64,000 bases of DNA from Pluralibacter gergoviae ATCC 33028 = NBRC 105706 (GCF_001598855.1 NZ_BCZS01000015.1:1-64000), one strand, 5' to 3'; positions 1 to 8,466 are shown, counted from the first letter of the stretch. Translations and numbers: made by a program. The notes: generated from the sequence alone by a model not told the origin.

Positions 1-37
1 AGCCGCCGCTCCCTTGACAATCCCGGCTCCCGGCAAC

Positions 38-179
38 AAAAATCGCCGCTGCGCGGAACCTCAGATTCTGACATCTGGCTTTCGGGTACGGGCGCGATGC
101 AACATCCCTGTAAGTCGCGCCCTCAGCCCGCATCCCTGCGGGCTGCCCCGGCCAGACGTCAGAATCTGAGGCGATTTTT
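38..179. repeat. Nested inverted-repeat element in the fsaA-distal intergenic region
   Basis: The outer arms are CCTCAGATTCTGAC (59-72) and its reverse complement (158-171), extended by AAAAATCG (38-45) against CGATTTTT (172-179) with an 11-12 base bulge on the left side. Two further hairpins lie inside: GGCGCGA (91-97) with TCGCGCC (115-121), and CAGCCCGCA (124-132) with TGCGGGCTG (137-145). No coding region is seen in 1-285. The structure looks like a mobile palindromic intergenic repeat of the REP/ERIC kind. I do not recognise the family. Confidence 0.6.
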
Positions 180-241
180 AGCCGGAATTTAAAACCCTCA
201 GCCGGGATAAGCGTCTGCCTGATTTCTCCAATGAACTGAAG

Positions 242-260
242 AGTTGTGTATAAGAGACAG
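242..260. other. Tn5 mosaic-end-like 19-mer
   Basis: AGTTGTGTATAAGAGACAG differs by one base (third position) from the 19-bp hyperactive Tn5 mosaic end used in transposase-based sequencing libraries. The last 15 bases (246-260) are identical. It lies 25 bp beyond the fsaA stop codon. It could be leftover adapter or a chimeric join, an IS50-like end, or chance. Confidence 0.5.
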
Positions 261-285
261 CCCATGAGGGAGAGAGCGCACCCGG

Positions 286-948
286 CTACAGCCCCCGCCT
301 GCCGAACGCTCCTTCCCACTCCACCGCAAACTTCTCTACCGCCGCGTCCACCGCCGGCGAGGCAATCATCTGCTGCGCGACATCAAGCGGCAGGGTAATC
401 GCCTGGCAGCCCGCCAGCAGGCAGTCCAGCGCCTGGCGCGGAGTCTTAAAACTCGCCGCCAGCACCTTCGCCTGCGGGGCGTGCAGCGCCAGCAGCTGCT
501 GAAGCTCCTCCACGCTGCGGATACCGCTGCCGCCCTGGGCGTCGATGCGATTAACGTAGGGCGCGACATAGTCCGCGCCGGCCAGCGCCGCCATCAGTCC
601 CTGGGCCGCGCCGTACACGGCGGTGCCGAGCGTCGGGATGCCCTCCTGCTTAAGCATCTTAATCGCCGCCAGCCCCTGCGCCGTCACCGGCACCTTGACC
701 ACGATATCCGTCACCATGCCGCGCAGCCTTTTGGCCTCGGCCACCATCTCATCGGCATCGTTCGCCAGCACCTGGGCGAACAGCCTGCCCTGCCCGCCCA
801 GCGCGTCGCGCAGCGCGGGCAGCAGCGCGTCGAGCGGCCTGCTGCCCGCGGCAACAATGCTCGGATTGGTGGTGACGCCCGCCAGCGGGAAAATGCGCGC
901 CAGCCAGCGCACGGCCGCGACGTCCGAAGTATCAAGATAGAGTTCCAC
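286..948 (-). CDS. fsaA: Fructose-6-phosphate aldolase (transaldolase-like)
   Basis: This class I aldolase cleaves or forms fructose 6-phosphate from dihydroxyacetone and glyceraldehyde 3-phosphate in the cytoplasm. The 220-residue product matches E. coli FsaA in length and almost throughout its core. K85, in the DIVVKVPVT motif, is the Schiff-base lysine, and the VTTNPS and [10 protein letters not shown] motifs of the family are present. Translation starts at a GTG (946-948) preceded by an AAGGA ribosome binding site. It is divergent from pflE, and the shared 134-bp region carries an FNR box. The moe genes that neighbour it in E. coli would lie left of the window. Confidence 0.95.
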   Translation of the reverse strand: MELYLDTSDVAAVRWLARIFPLAGVTTNPSIVAAGSRPLDALLPALRDALGGQGRLFAQVLANDADEMVAEAKRLRGMVTDIVVKVPVTAQGLAAIKMLKQEGIPTLGTAVYGAAQGLMAALAGADYVAPYVNRIDAQGGSGIRSVEELQQLLALHAPQAKVLAASFKTPRQALDCLLAGCQAITLPLDVAQQMIASPAVDAAVEKFAVEWEGAFGRRGL

Positions 949-1014
949 AGCAGATTCCTTTATGTGAGTTATTTTGCATGGCTTAAAAATAGCACGCCGC
1001 TACCGCTCGTTTAG

Positions 1015-1028
1015 TTGATAAACATCAA
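1015..1028. promoter_or_regulatory. FNR box between fsaA and pflE
   Basis: TTGATAAACATCAA is a perfect TTGAT-N4-ATCAA match to the FNR consensus. It lies 54 bp upstream of the pflE start, a position suited to anaerobic activation of the oxygen-sensitive glycyl-radical enzyme operon. It may also affect the divergent fsaA. Confidence 0.75.
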
Positions 1029-1035
1029 AATAACC

Positions 1036-1046
1036 TTCATTCGAAA
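1036..1046 (+). promoter_or_regulatory. Shared motif TTCATTCGAAA, copy 1 (before pflE)
   Basis: TTCATTCGAAA lies 36 bp before the pflE start. The same 11-mer occurs before ybiV (4456-4466) and, inverted, before ybiU (5466-5476). It is a candidate binding site for an unidentified regulator. Confidence 0.45.
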
Positions 1047-1082
1047 GTTATTTAATCTTTATATGAAACAAGAGGGCGAGCT

Positions 1083-1982
1083 ATGATTTTTAACATTCAG
1101 CGCTATTCCACCCACGACGGCCCCGGCATCCGCACCGTGGTTTTTATCAAGGGCTGCTCCCTGGGCTGCCGCTGGTGCCAGAACCCGGAGAGCCGCTCGG
1201 CGGCGCCGGATCTGCTCTACGACGCCCGCCTGTGCCTCGACGGCTGCGATCTCTGCCAGCAGCAGGCTCCTGAGGTCATCGAGCGAACGCTGAACGGCCT
1301 GCTGATCCACCGCCAGAAGCTGACCCCGGAGGCGCTTGCCGCCCTCACCGACTGCTGCCCGACGCAGGCGCTGACGGTCTGCGGTGAGGAGAAGAGCGCC
1401 GACGAGATTATGGCTACCGTCCTGCGTGATAAACCGTTTTACGACCGCAGCGGCGGCGGGCTGACGCTTTCCGGCGGCGAGCCGTTTATGAACCCGGATC
1501 TGACGCTGGCGCTGCTGAAGGGCGCCCATGAACGGGGCATCCATACCGCCGTAGAAACCTGCCTGCACGTGCCGTGGAAATATATCGAACCCGCGCTGCC
1601 CTATATCGACCTGTTTCTCGCCGATCTTAAGCACGTTGACGCCGCGACGTTCCGCCAGTGGACCGACGGCTCGGCGAAGCGCGTGCTGGATAACCTCAAG
1701 CGCATCGCCGCGGCGCAAAAGCCGATGACTGTCCGCGTGCCGCTGATCCCGGGCTTCAACGCCGACGAAGCCGCTATCGACGCCATTACCGACTTTGCCG
1801 CCCGCGAACTGAAGGTGCGCGAGATCCACTTTCTTCCCTATCACACTCTGGGCATCGGCAAATATACCCTGCTGGATATGCCCTACTCTGCCCCTGATAA
1901 GCCGCTCGATGCTCCGGCGCTGCTGGACTACGCCCAGCGCATCGCCGGCGAAAAAGGCCTGACTGCGACGCTACGAGGATAA
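1083..1982 (+). CDS. pflE: Glycyl-radical enzyme activase (pyruvate formate-lyase 3 activating enzyme homolog)
   Basis: This is a radical-SAM enzyme that generates the glycyl radical on the partner enzyme encoded directly downstream. The 299-residue protein has the activase-type cluster motif C25-x3-C29-x2-C32, then a ferredoxin-like insert with C51, C55, C58 and C91/C92/C100, and the glycine-rich [10 protein letters not shown] motif. It is the ortholog of E. coli YbiY. Only 4 bases separate its stop from the start of pflF, so the two form an operon. An FNR box upstream suggests anaerobic induction. The substrate of the pair is not known. Confidence 0.92.
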   Translation: MIFNIQRYSTHDGPGIRTVVFIKGCSLGCRWCQNPESRSAAPDLLYDARLCLDGCDLCQQQAPEVIERTLNGLLIHRQKLTPEALAALTDCCPTQALTVCGEEKSADEIMATVLRDKPFYDRSGGGLTLSGGEPFMNPDLTLALLKGAHERGIHTAVETCLHVPWKYIEPALPYIDLFLADLKHVDAATFRQWTDGSAKRVLDNLKRIAAAQKPMTVRVPLIPGFNADEAAIDAITDFAARELKVREIHFLPYHTLGIGKYTLLDMPYSAPDKPLDAPALLDYAQRIAGEKGLTATLRG

Positions 1983-1986
1983 GACC

Positions 1987-4419
1987 ATGACCCAACTGAA
2001 GCTCGACACGCTCACCGACCGCATCACCGCGCACAAGCGCGCGCTGGTCCACATCGTTAAGCCGCCGGTGTGCACCGAGCGCGCCCGCCACTATACCGAG
2101 GTGTATCAGCAGAATATGGACAAGCCGCTGCCGGTGCGCCGCGCGCTGGCGCTGGCCCACCACCTGGCGGCGCGCACCGTGTGGATCAAACACGACGAGC
2201 TGATCGTCGGTAACCAGGCAAGCGAAGTGCGCGCCGCGCCTATCTTCCCGGAGTACACGGTAAGCTGGATCGAAAAAGAGATAGACGATCTCGCCGACAG
2301 GCCCGGCGCGGGCTTTGCGGTCAGCGAAGAGAACAAGCGCGTGCTGCATGAAATTTGCCCGTGGTGGCGCGGTCAGACCGTGCAGGACCGCTGCTACGGG
2401 ATGTTTACCGACGAGCAGAAGGCGCTGCTGGCGACCGGCATCATCAAGGCCGAGGGCAACATGACCTCCGGCGACGCCCACCTGGCGGTGAACTTCCCGC
2501 TGCTGCTGGAGAAGGGGCTCGACGGTCTGATTGAAAAAGTGGCCGAACGCCGGTCGCGCATTAACCTGACGGTGCTTGAGGATCTGCACGGCGAGCAGTT
2601 CCTCAAGGGCATTGATATCGTGCTCAAGGCCGTCAGCGCGCACATTGCGCGCTACGCCGCGCTGGCCCGCGAGATGGCGGCAGCCGAGCCGCGCGCCGCC
2701 CGGCGCGATGAGCTGCTGGCCATCGCCGACAACTGCGAGCTGATTGCCCACCGGCCGCCGCAGACCTTCTGGCAGGCGCTGCAGCTGTGCTACTTCATCC
2801 AGCTGATCCTGCAGATCGAATCCAACGGCCACTCGGTCTCCTTTGGCCGCATGGACCAGTACCTCTATCCGTTCTACCGCCGCGACGTGGAGCTGAGCGG
2901 TTCGCTGGACAGGGAACAGGCCATCGAGCTGCTGCACGGCTGCTGGCTGAAGCTGCTGGAGGTCAATAAAATCCGCTCCGGCTCCCACTCGAAGGCCTCG
3001 GCGGGCAGCCCGCTGTATCAGAACGTGACGATCGGCGGCCAGACGCTGATTAACGGCGAGCCGATGGACGCAGTTAACCCGCTCTCCTACGCCATTCTGG
3101 AGTCCTGCGGCCGCCTGCGCTCCACCCAGCCGAACCTCAGCGTGCGCTACCACGCCGGAATGAGCGGCGACTTCCTCGACGCCTGCGTGCAGGTGATCCG
3201 CTGCGGCTTCGGGATGCCCGCGTTTAATAACGATGAAATTGTTATCCCGGAATTTATCAGGCTCGGCATCGGGAAAGCCGACGCCTACGACTACGCCGCC
3301 ATCGGCTGCATCGAAACCGCCGTCGGCGGCAAGTGGGGCTACCGCTGCACCGGCATGAGCTTTATCAACTTCGCCCGCGTGATGCTGGCAGCGCTGGAGG
3401 GCGGACGCGATGCCACCAGCGGCAAGGTGTTCCTGCCCCAGGCGCAGGCGCTGTCGCAGGGCAACTTCACCGACTTTGAGCAGGTAATGGCGGCCTGGGA
3501 CACGCAGATCCGCTACTACACCCGCCGGTCGATTGAGATCGAGTACGTGGTGGATACCATGCTGGAGGAGAACGTACCGGATATTCTCTGCTCGGCGCTG
3601 GTGGACGACTGCATCGAGCGGGCGAAAAGCATCAAACAGGGCGGCGCGAAGTACGACTGGGTTTCCGGCCTGCAGGTGGGGATCGCTAACCTCGGCAACA
3701 GCCTGGCGGCGGTGAAGAAACTGGTCTTCGATCAGGGCGCTATCGGCCAGCAGCAGCTCGCCGCTGCGCTGGCGGAAGATTTCGCAGGGCTGACCCACGA
3801 ACAGCTGCGCCAGCGCCTGATCAACGGCGCGCCGAAGTACGGCAACGACGAAGACAGCGTCGACGCCCTGCTGGTGCGCGCCTATCAGACCTATATTGAC
3901 GAGCTGAAGCAGTACCGCAACCCGCGCCACGGCCGCGGCCCGATCGGCGGCGGCTACTACGCGGGCACCTCCTCAATCTCCGCCAACGTGCCGTTCGGGG
4001 CGGCCACCATGGCGACGCCGGACGGCCGCAGGGCCCGCACGCCGCTGGCGGAGGGCGCCAGCCCCGCCTCGGGCACCGACCACCTCGGGCCGACGGCGGT
4101 GATTGGCTCCGTCGGGAAACTGCCCACGGCGGCGATTCTGGGCGGCGTACTGCTCAACCAGAAGCTCAACCCGGCGACGCTGGACAACGACGCCGACCGC
4201 CAGAAGCTGATGGCGCTGCTGCGCACCTTCTTCGAGGTGCACAAGGGCTGGCACATTCAGTACAACATCGTCTCGCGCGAGACGCTGCTGGCGGCGAAGC
4301 AGCACCCGGACCAGTACCGGGATCTGGTAGTGCGGGTCGCGGGCTATTCGGCGTTCTTTACCGCACTCTCGCCGGACGCGCAGGATGATATTATTGCGCG
4401 GACGGAGCATACGCTGTAA
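1987..4419 (+). CDS. pflF: Glycyl-radical enzyme, putative formate acetyltransferase 3
   Basis: This is an 810-residue glycyl-radical enzyme, ortholog of E. coli YbiW, with the usual family length. The active-site cysteine C441 sits in the GCIE motif with E443 two residues on. The radical glycine is G786 in RVAGYS near the C terminus. The GCIE signature resembles dehydratase- and lyase-type members more than classical PflB, which carries a Cys-Cys pair, so the pyruvate formate-lyase label is historical and the substrate is open. It is co-transcribed with its activase. The downstream hairpin at 4426-4452 probably ends the operon. Confidence 0.9.
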   Translation: MTQLKLDTLTDRITAHKRALVHIVKPPVCTERARHYTEVYQQNMDKPLPVRRALALAHHLAARTVWIKHDELIVGNQASEVRAAPIFPEYTVSWIEKEIDDLADRPGAGFAVSEENKRVLHEICPWWRGQTVQDRCYGMFTDEQKALLATGIIKAEGNMTSGDAHLAVNFPLLLEKGLDGLIEKVAERRSRINLTVLEDLHGEQFLKGIDIVLKAVSAHIARYAALAREMAAAEPRAARRDELLAIADNCELIAHRPPQTFWQALQLCYFIQLILQIESNGHSVSFGRMDQYLYPFYRRDVELSGSLDREQAIELLHGCWLKLLEVNKIRSGSHSKASAGSPLYQNVTIGGQTLINGEPMDAVNPLSYAILESCGRLRSTQPNLSVRYHAGMSGDFLDACVQVIRCGFGMPAFNNDEIVIPEFIRLGIGKADAYDYAAIGCIETAVGGKWGYRCTGMSFINFARVMLAALEGGRDATSGKVFLPQAQALSQGNFTDFEQVMAAWDTQIRYYTRRSIEIEYVVDTMLEENVPDILCSALVDDCIERAKSIKQGGAKYDWVSGLQVGIANLGNSLAAVKKLVFDQGAIGQQQLAAALAEDFAGLTHEQLRQRLINGAPKYGNDEDSVDALLVRAYQTYIDELKQYRNPRHGRGPIGGGYYAGTSSISANVPFGAATMATPDGRRARTPLAEGASPASGTDHLGPTAVIGSVGKLPTAAILGGVLLNQKLNPATLDNDADRQKLMALLRTFFEVHKGWHIQYNIVSRETLLAAKQHPDQYRDLVVRVAGYSAFFTALSPDAQDDIIARTEHTL

Positions 4420-4425
4420 CCGGCC

Positions 4426-4452
4426 GGCTCCTCTCTGAAACGGAGAGGAGCC
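4426..4452 (+). terminator. Hairpin after pflF
   Basis: GGCTCCTCTC (4426-4435) pairs with GAGAGGAGCC (4443-4452) around a 7-base loop just past the pflF stop. Only a short GCTTT follows, so the T tract is weak. Confidence 0.6.
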
Positions 4453-4455
4453 GCT

Positions 4456-4466
4456 TTCATTCGAAA
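4456..4466 (+). promoter_or_regulatory. Shared motif TTCATTCGAAA, copy 2 (before ybiV)
   Basis: This 11-mer is identical to the one at 1036-1046 and lies 68 bp before the ybiV start, next to a CRP-like site. Confidence 0.45.
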
Positions 4467-4472
4467 TAAATT

Positions 4473-4488
4473 TGTGCTCTTCGTCACA
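4473..4488. promoter_or_regulatory. CRP-like site before ybiV
   Basis: TGTGC-TCTTCG-TCACA matches the CRP consensus TGTGA-N6-TCACA in nine of ten conserved positions. It lies 46 bp upstream of the ybiV start. Confidence 0.5.
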
Positions 4489-4534
4489 ATCTCTCTACAA
4501 TACTCCCGGTCGCAGTTACACCAGGAGCCCCCGT

Positions 4535-5350
4535 ATGACCGTAAAAGTTATCGTCACCGATATGGACGGAACTTTCCTCAACGATGCCAAACAGTACGAT
4601 CGCCAGCGCTTTATGGCGCAGTTTGCGCAGCTCAGGCAGCGCAACATCGAATTTGTGGTTGCCAGCGGCAACCAGTACTGGCAGCTCGTCTCTTTCTTTC
4701 CGGAGATTCAGGATCGGATCTCCTTCGTCGCCGAGAACGGCGCGCTGGTGTATCAGCACGGCCAGCAGCTGTTCCACGGCGAGCTGACCGCGCGCGAGTC
4801 GCAGCAGGTGCTCGCGGAGCTGATCAAGGATCCGCAGCTGAATTTTGTTGCCTGCGGGCTAAACAGCGCTTATATCAGCGATAAAGCGCCGCCGGCGTTC
4901 GTCGAGCTGATGTCGAAGCACTACCACCGCCTGCAGCCGGTGGCCGACTACCGGCAGATTGACGACGTGCTGTTTAAGTTCTCCCTCAATCTGCCGGACA
5001 GCCGCATCCCGGAGCTGGTGGAGAGCCTGCACCGCTCGCTGGACGGCATTATGAAGCCGGTGACCAGCGGCTTCGGCTTTGTCGACCTGATTATCCCCGG
5101 CCTGCATAAAGCCAGCGGCATCAGCCGCCTGCTGAAGAACTGGCATCTGTCACCCGGGCAGTGCGTGACCATCGGCGACAGCGACAACGATGCGGAGATG
5201 CTGAAGATGACGACGTACTCTTTTGCCATGGGCAACGCCGGCGAAAACATTAAGGCGATAGCCCGCTTCGAAACCGACGACAACAACCGCGACGGCGCGC
5301 TGAATGTGATTCAGGCGGTGCTTGATCGCGCCTCTCCGTTTGACGCCTGA
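4535..5350 (+). CDS. ybiV: Sugar phosphatase YbiV (HAD family, Cof type)
   Basis: This cytoplasmic HAD-superfamily phosphatase acts on sugar phosphates; the E. coli ortholog (YbiV/SupH) dephosphorylates several hexose and pentose phosphates. The 271-residue protein opens with the catalytic DMDGT motif (D9 nucleophile, D11 acid) and carries the late [10 protein letters not shown] motif that binds magnesium. The start at 4535 was chosen over an upstream ATG because it matches the E. coli N terminus and has an AGGAG at 4523-4527. It lies between the glycyl-radical operon and ybiU, each with its own control region. Confidence 0.92.
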   Translation: MTVKVIVTDMDGTFLNDAKQYDRQRFMAQFAQLRQRNIEFVVASGNQYWQLVSFFPEIQDRISFVAENGALVYQHGQQLFHGELTARESQQVLAELIKDPQLNFVACGLNSAYISDKAPPAFVELMSKHYHRLQPVADYRQIDDVLFKFSLNLPDSRIPELVESLHRSLDGIMKPVTSGFGFVDLIIPGLHKASGISRLLKNWHLSPGQCVTIGDSDNDAEMLKMTTYSFAMGNAGENIKAIARFETDDNNRDGALNVIQAVLDRASPFDA

Positions 5351-5357
5351 TCCCTGA

Positions 5358-5383
5358 CCGGAGCACCGGCTCCGGCCCCTTTT
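5358..5383 (+). terminator. Terminator after ybiV
   Basis: CCGGAGC (5358-5364) and GCTCCGG (5369-5375) form a stem with a 4-base loop, followed by CCCCTTTT. Confidence 0.65.
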
Positions 5384-5399
5384 CTGCTGCCGATGCCTC

Positions 5400-5423
5400 A
5401 ATGCAAGTTTTTTAACTTGCATT
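5400..5423. promoter_or_regulatory. Perfect inverted repeat upstream of ybiU
   Basis: AATGCAAGTT and AACTTGCATT (10-base perfect arms) flank TTTT, in the ybiV-ybiU intergenic region 68 bp before the ybiU start. It is too AT-rich to be a good terminator, so an operator is more likely. Confidence 0.45.
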
Positions 5424-5465
5424 AACTTTATTTTAACCTAAATTATCATACGCAAATTAAATTAG

Positions 5466-5477
5466 TTTCGAATGAAA
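5466..5477 (-). promoter_or_regulatory. Shared motif, copy 3, inverted (before ybiU)
   Basis: TTTCGAATGAAA is the reverse complement of TTTCATTCGAAA, the motif seen before ybiV and pflE. It ends 13 bp before the ybiU start codon, where a bound protein could block translation initiation or promoter clearance. Confidence 0.45.
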
Positions 5478-5490
5478 TAAAGAGGCGCGT

Positions 5491-6756
5491 ATGACTCCCA
5501 CATTTACCCACGCTCAACTCCCGGCGGATCCCCCCGCGGCCATCCGCGCAATGAAGCAGGCGCTGCGCGCGCAGATTGGCGATGTACAGGCCGTATTTGC
5601 CCGGCTCTCTACCCGGATAGCATCCCGGCTGGCGGAGATCGACGCGCTGAAGGCCGCCGGTCAGCCGGTCTGGCCGGAAATTGCCTTTGCCGATATCGCC
5701 CGCGGTAGCGTCAGCGAGGCGCAGCGGCAGGCCATTCGCCGCCGGGGCTGCGCGGTTATCCGCCAGCATTTTCCGCGCGAACGGGCGCGGGGATGGGATC
5801 GCGAGATGATGGCCTACCTCGAGCGCAACCATTTCGGCGAGATTTATAAGGGGCCGGGAGATAACTTTTTTGGCACCCTCAGCGCATCGCGTCCGGAAAT
5901 CTATCCCATCTACTGGTCCCAGCCGCAGATGCAGGCCCGCCAGAGCGATGAAATGGCGGCGGCGCAGTCGTTTCTTAACCGCCTGTGGCGCTTCGATTCG
6001 CAGGGCCGTCAGTGGTTCGATCCCGACATCAGCGTCATCTATCCGGACCGCATCCGCCGCCGTCCGCCGGGCACCACCTCGAAAGGGCTTGGGGCGCACA
6101 CGGACTCCGGGGCGCTGGAGCGCTGGCTGCTGCCCGCCTATCAGCAGGTATTTGCCAGCGTGTTTAACGGCAATATTGATGCCTACGATCCCTGGGACGC
6201 CGCTCATCGCACCGAGGTGGAAGAGTACGCGGTGGATAACACCACCAAATGCTCGGCGTTTCGCACCTTTCAGGGCTGGACGGCGCTCTCAGACATGATC
6301 CCCGACCAGGGGCTGCTGCACGTCGTTCCGATCCCGGAAGCGATGGCGTACATTCTGCTGCGCCCGCTGCTGGACGACGTGCCGGAGGACGAACTGTGCG
6401 GGGTCGCGCCGGGCCGGGTACTGCCCGTCTCTGAGCGCTGGCATCCGATGCTGATGCGCGCCCTGACGTCAATTCCGGCGCTGGAGGCCGGGGATTCCGT
6501 GTGGTGGCACTGCGACGTCATACACTCCGTGGCCCCGGTCACGGATCAGCAGGGCTGGAGCAACGTGATGTATATTCCCGCTGCTCCGCTGTGCGCGAAG
6601 AATCTGGCCTATGCTGAACAGGTCAGGGACGCGCTGGCGGCGGGCGCCTCCCCCGGCGACTTTCCTCGTGAAGACTACGAGGCAGACTGGGAGGACCGCT
6701 TTACCCCCGGCGCACTTAATGCGCACGGGCGGCGCGCGCTGGGGATGGCGGAGTAG
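5491..6756 (+). CDS. ybiU: YbiU family protein (DUF1479, Fe(II)/2-oxoglutarate dioxygenase-like)
   Basis: This 421-residue ortholog of E. coli YbiU belongs to the DUF1479 family, which has the cupin fold of non-haem iron 2-oxoglutarate dioxygenases. The expected iron ligands are visible: H203 and D205 in GAHTDSG, and a distal histidine in WWHCDVIHSV (H340 or H345). The substrate is unknown. It is a single gene with its own upstream motif site and a palindrome. It keeps its E. coli neighbours ybiV and pflF, but ybiT is now 26 kb away because of the inserted regions. Confidence 0.85.
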   Translation: MTPTFTHAQLPADPPAAIRAMKQALRAQIGDVQAVFARLSTRIASRLAEIDALKAAGQPVWPEIAFADIARGSVSEAQRQAIRRRGCAVIRQHFPRERARGWDREMMAYLERNHFGEIYKGPGDNFFGTLSASRPEIYPIYWSQPQMQARQSDEMAAAQSFLNRLWRFDSQGRQWFDPDISVIYPDRIRRRPPGTTSKGLGAHTDSGALERWLLPAYQQVFASVFNGNIDAYDPWDAAHRTEVEEYAVDNTTKCSAFRTFQGWTALSDMIPDQGLLHVVPIPEAMAYILLRPLLDDVPEDELCGVAPGRVLPVSERWHPMLMRALTSIPALEAGDSVWWHCDVIHSVAPVTDQQGWSNVMYIPAAPLCAKNLAYAEQVRDALAAGASPGDFPREDYEADWEDRFTPGALNAHGRRALGMAE

Positions 6757-6892
6757 CACTCCCCGAAGCGACAGTTAAGACACAATACGGCTTTTCTGTT
6801 CCGGCCTGACGGCGTACTGTCTCATAAGCGGCACGGCGATAACGCCGCGCCATCGCGTTATTTCTCAGACAAAAAACCAGAAGGAGTTCGCC

Positions 6893-7237
6893 ATGTTTTT
6901 AAACTGGAGTGAATACCGTAGCACCCTGTTCGCCACCCTCGGCAAATTCGCCAAAATGCAGCCTGAGTTTATGAAAGGCGTACAGCAGATGGATAAAGGC
7001 GTTTCGGAACATCAGCACCTCGATCCAAAGACCCACGAGCTAATCGCCCTGGCCGTCGCGGTGACCACCCGCTGCGACGGCTGCCTCTCGGTTCACGTTG
7101 ACGCCGCCGCGAAGCACGGCGCCACCCGCGAAGAGATTGCCGAGGCGCTGGCCGTGGCGATTAACCTGAACGCCGGTGCCGCCATGGTGTACACCGCCCG
7201 CGCCCTCGACGTTTACGATAACCTGCCGCAAAAATAG
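6893..7237 (+). CDS. Carboxymuconolactone decarboxylase / AhpD-like protein
   Basis: This is a 114-residue all-helical protein of the CMD/AhpD superfamily. The redox-type motif C61-DG-C64 followed by H68 (CDGCLSVHVD) is typical of alkylhydroperoxidase-like members, so a thiol peroxidase or disulfide relay role is plausible. The start has a good AAGGAG ribosome binding site. It is a single gene between ybiU and the LacI-type regulator, convergent with the latter, and marks the start of sequence not shared with the E. coli order. Confidence 0.8.
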   Translation: MFLNWSEYRSTLFATLGKFAKMQPEFMKGVQQMDKGVSEHQHLDPKTHELIALAVAVTTRCDGCLSVHVDAAAKHGATREEIAEALAVAINLNAGAAMVYTARALDVYDNLPQK

Positions 7238-7273
7238 CGCAGCCAACGGCACTGCACAGGTGCCGTCTTCGCC

Positions 7274-8347
7274 TTACTCATCATACAGTCCTTCCCGCGC
7301 CACCGCCGTGCGCCCCCCGCCCGGCCTGATCCTCCTGACCGATTCCCGCACGGCCAGCGCGCCGTGCAGCAGCAGCGTTCCCGCCGGGGCCTCCGGGCGC
7401 AGCAGGCGCTGCTGCAGCATCTGCACCGCCTCGCTACCCAGCTCATCGCGCGGGACGTGAACGGCGGTCAGGGGCACGTCCTGAATGGCGGCGAGGTTAA
7501 AGCCGTCGATGCTCATTACCGAGATATCCTGCGGCACGCGCAGGCCGCGCTGCTGCAGGGCGTCGATGGTGCCCGCCGCCATAAAGTCGCCGCCGACCAG
7601 AAAGGCGGTGGGCAGCGGCCTGTCGCCGCGCGCGTCCAGCCAGGCGGTGACGGCGTCGCAGGTCTCTCTGGCGCTGAAACTCGGGGTGGTGATGACGTCG
7701 CGCTGGGCCTGAAAGCGCAGGTTGCTGGCCTGCCACGCTTCCCGGATGCCGGCCAGACGCAGTTCCATGGTGTAGCGCCGCAGGCAGAGGACGTTGACCA
7801 CGCTGCGGTGGCCCATGTCGAACAGATAGCGGGCGGCAAACTGGCCGATAAGCCGGTGATCCGGGGCGACGGAGGGCAGGCGCATCCGCGCGTCCCGGCA
7901 GTTAATCAGCACGCAGGGTTTGCCGACGTCGGCGGCCAGGTCGTGAATATGCGGATCGTCGATGCCCAGCAGGATCGCCGCCTGGGTTTCCGGCTCGTTG
8001 ATGCGGGCCAGAAACAGGTTGGCGTCGGCGTCGTTCTCCTCCAGCGCGCAGTAGCGCAGGCGCACCTCGTGCGGCGCCAGCGCCTTGCTGATGCTCTGCA
8101 CCACGCGGTAGTAAAAGATGTCCGAGCGCTCGTCAAAAGCGCGCTGCGGGGCAAACACCAGCAGGCTGTTGAGCAGCATTCGTCCCGCAGCCATACCCTC
8201 CATCACGCCCAGCTCGCGGGCGCAGGCCAGCACCTTCGCGCGCGCCCTTTCGCTGGTATTGGCTTTTCCGGCCAGCACGCGGGAAACGGTGCTGGCCGAC
8301 AGCCCGGTGCGGGCGGCGATATCGACGATTTTGAGCTTTTTATCCAA
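7274..8347 (-). CDS. LacI-family transcriptional repressor of the adjacent glycoside locus
   Basis: This 357-residue regulator has an N-terminal helix-turn-helix (about residues 7-26, VDIAARTGLSASTVSRVLAG) and a periplasmic-binding-protein-like effector domain, the standard LacI architecture. It is divergent from the MFS transporter and GH31 glycosidase genes. Two AT-rich palindromic sites lie in the shared region. By context it probably represses that operon in response to a sugar derived from the GH31 substrate; the effector is unknown. Confidence 0.85.
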   Translation of the reverse strand: MDKKLKIVDIAARTGLSASTVSRVLAGKANTSERARAKVLACARELGVMEGMAAGRMLLNSLLVFAPQRAFDERSDIFYYRVVQSISKALAPHEVRLRYCALEENDADANLFLARINEPETQAAILLGIDDPHIHDLAADVGKPCVLINCRDARMRLPSVAPDHRLIGQFAARYLFDMGHRSVVNVLCLRRYTMELRLAGIREAWQASNLRFQAQRDVITTPSFSARETCDAVTAWLDARGDRPLPTAFLVGGDFMAAGTIDALQQRGLRVPQDISVMSIDGFNLAAIQDVPLTAVHVPRDELGSEAVQMLQQRLLRPEAPAGTLLLHGALAVRESVRRIRPGGGRTAVAREGLYDE

Positions 8348-8372
8348 TTTGTGATCTGACTCGAATTTGAAA

Positions 8373-8388
8373 ATGAAAAAATTTTCAT
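8373..8388. promoter_or_regulatory. Operator-like palindrome near the LacI-type gene
   Basis: ATGAAAAAATTTTCAT is an almost perfect palindrome 26 bp upstream of the LacI-type regulator start. A related sequence lies at 8451-8466. It is a candidate autoregulatory operator. Confidence 0.5.
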
Positions 8389-8450
8389 CGCCAAAGAAAG
8401 CGCTATTTTAGCTGCCTCAAGCGCTCTCTTTTGTGTCGGCGTCGGCAGTT

Positions 8451-8466
8451 ATGAAAATTTTTGCAA
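8451..8466. promoter_or_regulatory. Second operator-like site in the LacI/MFS divergent region
   Basis: ATGAAAATTTTTGCAA resembles the palindrome at 8373-8388, with one degenerate half. The centres are about 78 bp apart, compatible with DNA looping. Confidence 0.4.

Noticed and set aside
481-1014. Long plus-strand ORF of 177 codons opposite fsaA
   Set aside because: It lies antisense to a well-supported gene, has a composition typical of GC-rich shadow frames (runs of R, H, Q and A) and no family resemblance.
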